Origin: Pirellulales bacterium
GTDB taxonomy: Bacteria; Planctomycetota; Planctomycetia; Pirellulales; JAICIG01
Direction: 5' to 3'
Length of the DNA: 9,366 nucleotides
Assembly: GCA_025924495.1 (NCBI GenBank)
Contig: JAICIG010000315.1
Coordinates: 1 to 9,366, forward strand
The notes beneath the pieces are model-generated. The model saw only the letters and a list, made by a program, of their open reading frames with translations, searched no databases and was not told where the DNA came from. This document shows positions 6,750 through 9,366 of this stretch, piece by piece; the first letter of the stretch is position 1, and every line of letters starts with the position of its first letter. Made by a program: the position numbers and the translations under genes.

Positions 6750-9134
6750 TCATGCCTTGGGCTCCAATCGCAGGCGCGCTTTCGCTTCGGCTTCGACGAC
6801 CGCGCGATCGAGAGGCAAGCGGTGATAACGCCCGGCGACCCAGTCGTCCATCTGGTCGGCGTAATGCGGACTGCCGGGTACGCCCGACTCGCTGCCGGCG
6901 TCGATGGCCCACATTTCGGCGGGCTTCACCGACATGTCGACGATCATGCGGTAGCCGCCTCCAAGGTTGGCCTGCCAGTCGGCGTCGCCGCCGGTATTGC
7001 AAACGGTGTAGGGATTGCCGCGAATCGGCACGGCAGGCAGATCGAGCAGGCTCGCCAGTTCGCCGCGGCCTGAGAGAATATGTCGCTGCTGCATGCGGTG
7101 CAATTTTCCCCATTGCCACTGCGTGGGATCGGAACCGAGGCGAGTCGAAAGCGTATCGAGCGCTGCCGATAACGCCTCTCGTACGGCCGCCTCGCGCCGG
7201 CCGGGCGCGAACCAGCCGATGTCATCAGCGGTCAACAACTGGGAACTCAAGCTTGCCGCCGCAGCCGCGACCAGCGTCACCGCCTCGCCTGAGAAACGTT
7301 CCTTGGCAACTGTCTGGCACCAATACGTGAAAAACACCTCGAAGATCGCCGCCGCCCGCGAGTCGGGTTCCATGCGGCCGTCCCATTGCCGCAGGTCGGC
7401 GACCGCTTGTTGCATGTCTGGCTGCTTTTCGCCGGCCAGCAGTTCGACGAGCGGCGGCACGCAATCCAAGGCCCGCAGGTAGAGAACGTCGAGCTGCATG
7501 GCGCCCATATCGTTGAGCGCGAGCTTATCGTGCGACTCGATCATGTTGCGGATGCGCCGTGCTCGATGCCCTGCCGGCCAGGTGCCAAAGAGCCGATAAG
7601 GAAAGTCGTCAGGCGCCGGACGGTTGTTCGCGGTGATGGCAAAGCCTTGTTTTGGATCGGCCAACTGCGGCATACCCTCATAAGGAATCAAGCCTTGCCA
7701 GACGTGGTCTGGATTCCAACCTTCCAGGTAGCCTCGCGTCACGACCTTTCGTACTGGAACGCGGCCCACCGACTGATAGCCGATGTGTCCGGCCATATCG
7801 CAGAACACTCCGCTGAACGTCGGAACTTTCCACGGTCGCATCGCTTCGCGGAATTCATCGGCCGACCTGGCCCGGTCCATCGCCAGTAGGGCCTCTTGCC
7901 AGCCGCACGGCTCGCCGCCGAGCCAGCGCAGCGACACTGGCTCGCTCGAGCGCAATGCCGGCGGCAGCAACTCGTCGACAATCGGCCCATGCCGCGAAGA
8001 CACGATCGTTTTACGCACCGGCTCGGCGTCTCGGATGCGGATGGTCTCCTCTCGTCTTCGCGCCTTCTCCCACTGGCCATCGAATAGAAAGCAATCAGGA
8101 TGTGCAGCGTCGGTCTTTTCCTGGTAAAGATTGCGCTGCGAGCAAAGGTTGTTGGTGCAGCCCCAGGCGACGTTTTCGTTGCGTCCGAACATGACGCCGG
8201 GCATGCCGGCATAAGCCATGCCGACCACATTGAATGACCCGCCGCAGAGGTGCACTTCATACCAACAAGAAACCGCCGCGAAAGCGATATGCGGATCGCT
8301 AGCCAGCAGCGGCCGGCCGGTCTTGGTGCGCGTGCCGGCCACGACCCAATTGTTGCTGCCGGGCGCTGTCTCCGAAGAGCCGCCCGTGCCGGCCAGCGGT
8401 TCCAGTGGCCGCTGCTCGCTCGGGTAGTGACCGACGGGCACGATGCTTTCCTCGTCGGCTTCGGCCCGCAAGAAAGCCTGGTAGTGCGGCCCTTCGCCCA
8501 GCGTGCGGCGCACTAACTCGGGTACAGCGATCACTGGCAAGCGGCCGGTTAGATACCAGCGCAGCTCGCCAGCAATCGCCAGGCTATCGACCGGCGACCA
8601 AGGCTCGGGGCGATAATCGAGCAGGTCGAACTCGATCGGCGGCGCGTCGGCAGAGTCGTGAATGAAGGCGTTCACGCCGGCCGAAAAGGCGTTCAGCAAC
8701 AGCAGGGCCTCGTCTCCCATCGCAGCCCATTCCGCCTGGGCGATGGCCGGCAGGTTGACGGTCCGGGCCGTCAGGTCGAGATCGAACGCCTCGCGGCCAA
8801 GCACTTCCGATAACCGCCCATGAGCCCGCCGCCGCAGATAATCGAGTTGAAACAACCGGTCTTGCGCCATCGCGTAGCCGAAGCCATAGAACAAATCGTC
8901 GTCGGCCTCGGCCAGAATGTGAGGGATGCCCCACTGATCGCGTACGATGTCGACCTTGCCGTTTGCCGTCGAGGCAGCCGTGCCGCCGGCGGCCGGCACG
9001 CGCCGCTTGAGCTCGGCGTTCCACCAGCGATCGAATTCTTCACGGCTGGTTTGAGCCGCAGCGCAAAGGGAAGCGATCGATTCGCCGCGTCCTAAGCGGC
9101 GCAAGATTTCAGCCCCGGCAAGTTTCATCGGCAT
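6750..9134 (-). CDS. Penicillin acylase family Ntn hydrolase with HTH-like N-terminus
   Basis: A 794-residue precursor of the penicillin acylase (peptidase S45) family, which hydrolyses amide bonds of N-acyl compounds such as beta-lactams or acyl-homoserine lactones. The alpha-chain signature RDQWGIPHILAE is at 65-76, followed by GYAMAQDRLFQLDYLRRR. Autocleavage is expected between Gly259 and Ser260 (APGSNNW), leaving Ser260 as the N-terminal nucleophile of a 535-residue beta chain. His282 in SDPH is beta position 23 and Asn503 in TANNR is beta 244, the same positions as the catalytic His and oxyanion Asn of cephalosporin acylase. The beta 69-70 residues are Asn-Asn. The catalytic set is therefore intact. 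Residues 1-50 show no signal peptide; instead LGRGESIASLCAAAQTSREE and FDRWW resemble a small helix-turn-helix. The first ATG is chosen because GAGAGGA ends 6 nt before it; a second ATG at 9128 overlaps the upstream stop as ATGA. Substrate unknown. Confidence 0.93.
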   Translation of the reverse strand: MPMKLAGAEILRRLGRGESIASLCAAAQTSREEFDRWWNAELKRRVPAAGGTAASTANGKVDIVRDQWGIPHILAEADDDLFYGFGYAMAQDRLFQLDYLRRRAHGRLSEVLGREAFDLDLTARTVNLPAIAQAEWAAMGDEALLLLNAFSAGVNAFIHDSADAPPIEFDLLDYRPEPWSPVDSLAIAGELRWYLTGRLPVIAVPELVRRTLGEGPHYQAFLRAEADEESIVPVGHYPSEQRPLEPLAGTGGSSETAPGSNNWVVAGTRTKTGRPLLASDPHIAFAAVSCWYEVHLCGGSFNVVGMAYAGMPGVMFGRNENVAWGCTNNLCSQRNLYQEKTDAAHPDCFLFDGQWEKARRREETIRIRDAEPVRKTIVSSRHGPIVDELLPPALRSSEPVSLRWLGGEPCGWQEALLAMDRARSADEFREAMRPWKVPTFSGVFCDMAGHIGYQSVGRVPVRKVVTRGYLEGWNPDHVWQGLIPYEGMPQLADPKQGFAITANNRPAPDDFPYRLFGTWPAGHRARRIRNMIESHDKLALNDMGAMQLDVLYLRALDCVPPLVELLAGEKQPDMQQAVADLRQWDGRMEPDSRAAAIFEVFFTYWCQTVAKERFSGEAVTLVAAAAASLSSQLLTADDIGWFAPGRREAAVREALSAALDTLSTRLGSDPTQWQWGKLHRMQQRHILSGRGELASLLDLPAVPIRGNPYTVCNTGGDADWQANLGGGYRMIVDMSVKPAEMWAIDAGSESGVPGSPHYADQMDDWVAGRYHRLPLDRAVVEAEAKARLRLEPKA

Positions 9135-9366
9135 GTCAGTTCCTCTCGAAGGCGCGCCGCCAGAGCGGCCGTGCGCGCGTCATCCAAGTGCAGCGGGTTA
9201 ACGACCAGCTTTCCTGCGCTCAGTTTCCCGTGCCCCAAGTAACATGGCGGCGATCCGCGGCGCAGCCGCCGGCAAACTTCCAGCGCCGAGCATCCGAGCG
9301 CCGTTTCGTCAACGGCAATCTCCAACAGTGGCGGCGGTTCGTCCTCTCCCCGGTCGAGCAGCGCAC
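9125..9366 (-). CDS. C-terminus of a SelA-like PLP-dependent enzyme (partial)
   Basis: The frame is open from the right edge to a TGA (complement of 9125-9127), giving 79 residues of a C-terminus; the rest of the gene is outside the window. The pattern SALEVCRRLRRGSPPCYLGH, then a short basic loop, LVVNPLHLDD and a final LAARLREEL, resembles the C-terminal small domain of selenocysteine synthase (SelA)-like, fold-type I PLP enzymes. That family includes D-glucosaminate-6-phosphate ammonia-lyase relatives. The PLP lysine would lie outside the window, so activity cannot be judged. Its last codons overlap the start of the acylase gene by 10 bp, which implies an operon. True SelA is unlikely given the acylase partner, but the specific reaction is unknown. 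Confidence 0.65.
   Translation of the reverse strand, partial: ALLDRGEDEPPPLLEIAVDETALGCSALEVCRRLRRGSPPCYLGHGKLSAGKLVVNPLHLDDARTAALAARLREELTCR
9141..9147 (-). promoter_or_regulatory. Ribosome binding site of the acylase gene inside the upstream coding region
   Basis: On the minus strand GAGAGGA lies 6 nt before the ATG at 9134 and 12 nt before the alternative ATG at 9128. The spacing favours the upstream ATG. The site lies within the last codons of the SelA-like gene, so ribosomes finishing that gene would be delivered to it. Confidence 0.65.

Overview
The window looks like a piece of a GC-rich planctomycete chromosome, probably from the Pirellulales or a related order. I infer this from two DUF1501 proteins with twin-arginine leaders, a Tat-exported Gfo/Idh/MocA oxidoreductase, and an intergenic palindrome whose arms encode the spurious peptide NPKRQRG, which I remember as widespread in planctomycete intergenic DNA. 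No rRNA, tRNA, CRISPR array, transposase or phage gene is visible. The genus cannot be fixed from the sequence.

Layout, left to right. Bases 1-72 may hold the first codons of a minus-strand gene that runs off the left edge. Bases 219-1556 (minus) encode a Tat-exported Gfo/Idh/MocA oxidoreductase. Bases 1724-3154 (minus) encode a DUF1501 protein. A divergent intergenic region (3155-3356) carries an operator-like inverted repeat and a short direct repeat, and leads into a second DUF1501 gene at 3357-4709 (plus). That gene converges on a minus-strand N,N-dimethylformamidase-like gene (4869-6449). The convergent gap holds a long perfect hairpin and a short repeat. Bases 6450-6749 hold no gene. 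They contain a nested palindromic element of about 197 bp and a second copy of the short repeat. Bases 6750-9134 (minus) encode a penicillin-acylase-family Ntn hydrolase. It overlaps the 3' end of a SelA-like PLP-enzyme gene that continues past the right edge.

How the genes may work together. The left half resembles the planctomycete export repertoire of DUF1501 and Gfo/Idh/MocA proteins, often linked to complex-carbohydrate use; the substrates cannot be named here. The right half, read on the minus strand, is a SelA-like PLP enzyme, then the acylase, then the dimethylformamidase-like protein. The first two are almost certainly translationally coupled. The last two are both predicted to hydrolyse C-N amide bonds, and neither shows an export signal, so an intracellular amide or N-acyl-amine pathway is a reasonable but untested hypothesis.

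The least ordinary observations are three. The acylase has a helix-turn-helix-like N-terminus where relatives usually have a signal peptide. A nested palindrome lies directly upstream of the dimethylformamidase-like gene. A 33-nt repeat sits behind the 3' ends of both amide-hydrolase genes.
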